The notes under the pieces are model-generated. The model did not search any database. It worked only from the letters and a program-made list of their open reading frames with translations, and was not told the DNA's origin. From Anaerolineae bacterium (GTDB lineage: Bacteria > Chloroflexota > Anaerolineae > Aggregatilineales > Phototrophicaceae), in assembly GCA_025454675.1 (NCBI GenBank), contig JALONZ010000166.1:1-5621 (forward strand): a stretch of DNA of 5,621 bases. The letters run 5' to 3'. Below are positions 5,591 through 5,621 of the stretch, piece by piece; position 1 is the stretch's first letter, and every line of letters starts with the position of its first letter. The translations under genes and the position numbers were made by a program.

Positions 5591-5621
5591 CCCCACCCCC
5601 TAACCCCCTCCCCATTGCATG
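5591..5621. repeat. C-tract intergenic repeat, cut by the window edge
   Basis: Four runs of four or five C (5591-5594, 5596-5600, 5604-5608, 5610-5613) are separated by A, TAA and T. The minus strand therefore has four G-tracts with 1-, 3- and 1-base loops, a clear G-quadruplex pattern, and the plus strand could form an i-motif. The last bases (CCCCATTGCATG) look like the left arm and loop of a palindrome whose G-rich right arm would lie just outside the window; that part is inferred. Similar repeats are common between genes in cyanobacteria and Chloroflexota. It lies 34 bases after the trpS stop, where a 3' end element would be expected. Confidence 0.45.

Overview
The window carries five protein genes. 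One is truncated at the left edge and read leftwards; the other four are intact and read rightwards. I see no RNA gene, transposase, CRISPR array or phage gene. Base composition is mixed, by eye a little under half GC. The protein types and the intergenic repeats (palindromes ending in CCCCTAC, and a C-tract repeat of the CCCCTAACCCCCTCCCC kind) resemble what is seen in Chloroflexota (Anaerolineae-like) and, less likely, cyanobacteria. This taxonomic guess comes from remembered patterns, not from a search.

Layout. Positions 736 to 1 (minus strand) hold the first 245 codons of a peptidase M19 (renal/membrane dipeptidase-like) enzyme with all the usual metal ligands present. A divergent intergenic region of 218 bases follows. 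Next comes a two-gene unit. Positions 955-2640 encode a membrane-anchored sulfite-oxidase-like molybdopterin oxidoreductase with an internal twin-arginine motif. Positions 2646-3101 encode a PaaI-type hotdog thioesterase whose ribosome binding site lies inside the end of the preceding gene. A 199-base gap holds a good sigma-70-like promoter and a leader with a long imperfect hairpin. It precedes a membrane-anchored PIN-TRAM protein of the YacL type (3301-4356). A 147-base gap holds two REP-like palindromes, followed by a tryptophanyl-tRNA synthetase of the GDRPTG type (4504-5556). The window ends inside a C-rich intergenic repeat.

How the genes relate. The oxidoreductase and thioesterase are very probably cotranscribed and perhaps translationally coupled, but their substrates cannot be read from the sequence. 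The PIN-TRAM protein and TrpRS both belong to RNA-related families and may share a transcript, unless the palindromes between them end it. The dipeptidase is transcribed separately and divergently.

Novelty. Most of the window is ordinary housekeeping and accessory metabolism, and I found no convincing new multi-gene system. The most interesting item is the oxidoreductase. Its four-helix membrane module contains no histidine, and its internal Tat-type fifth helix fits the known design of proteins assembled jointly by Sec and Tat.
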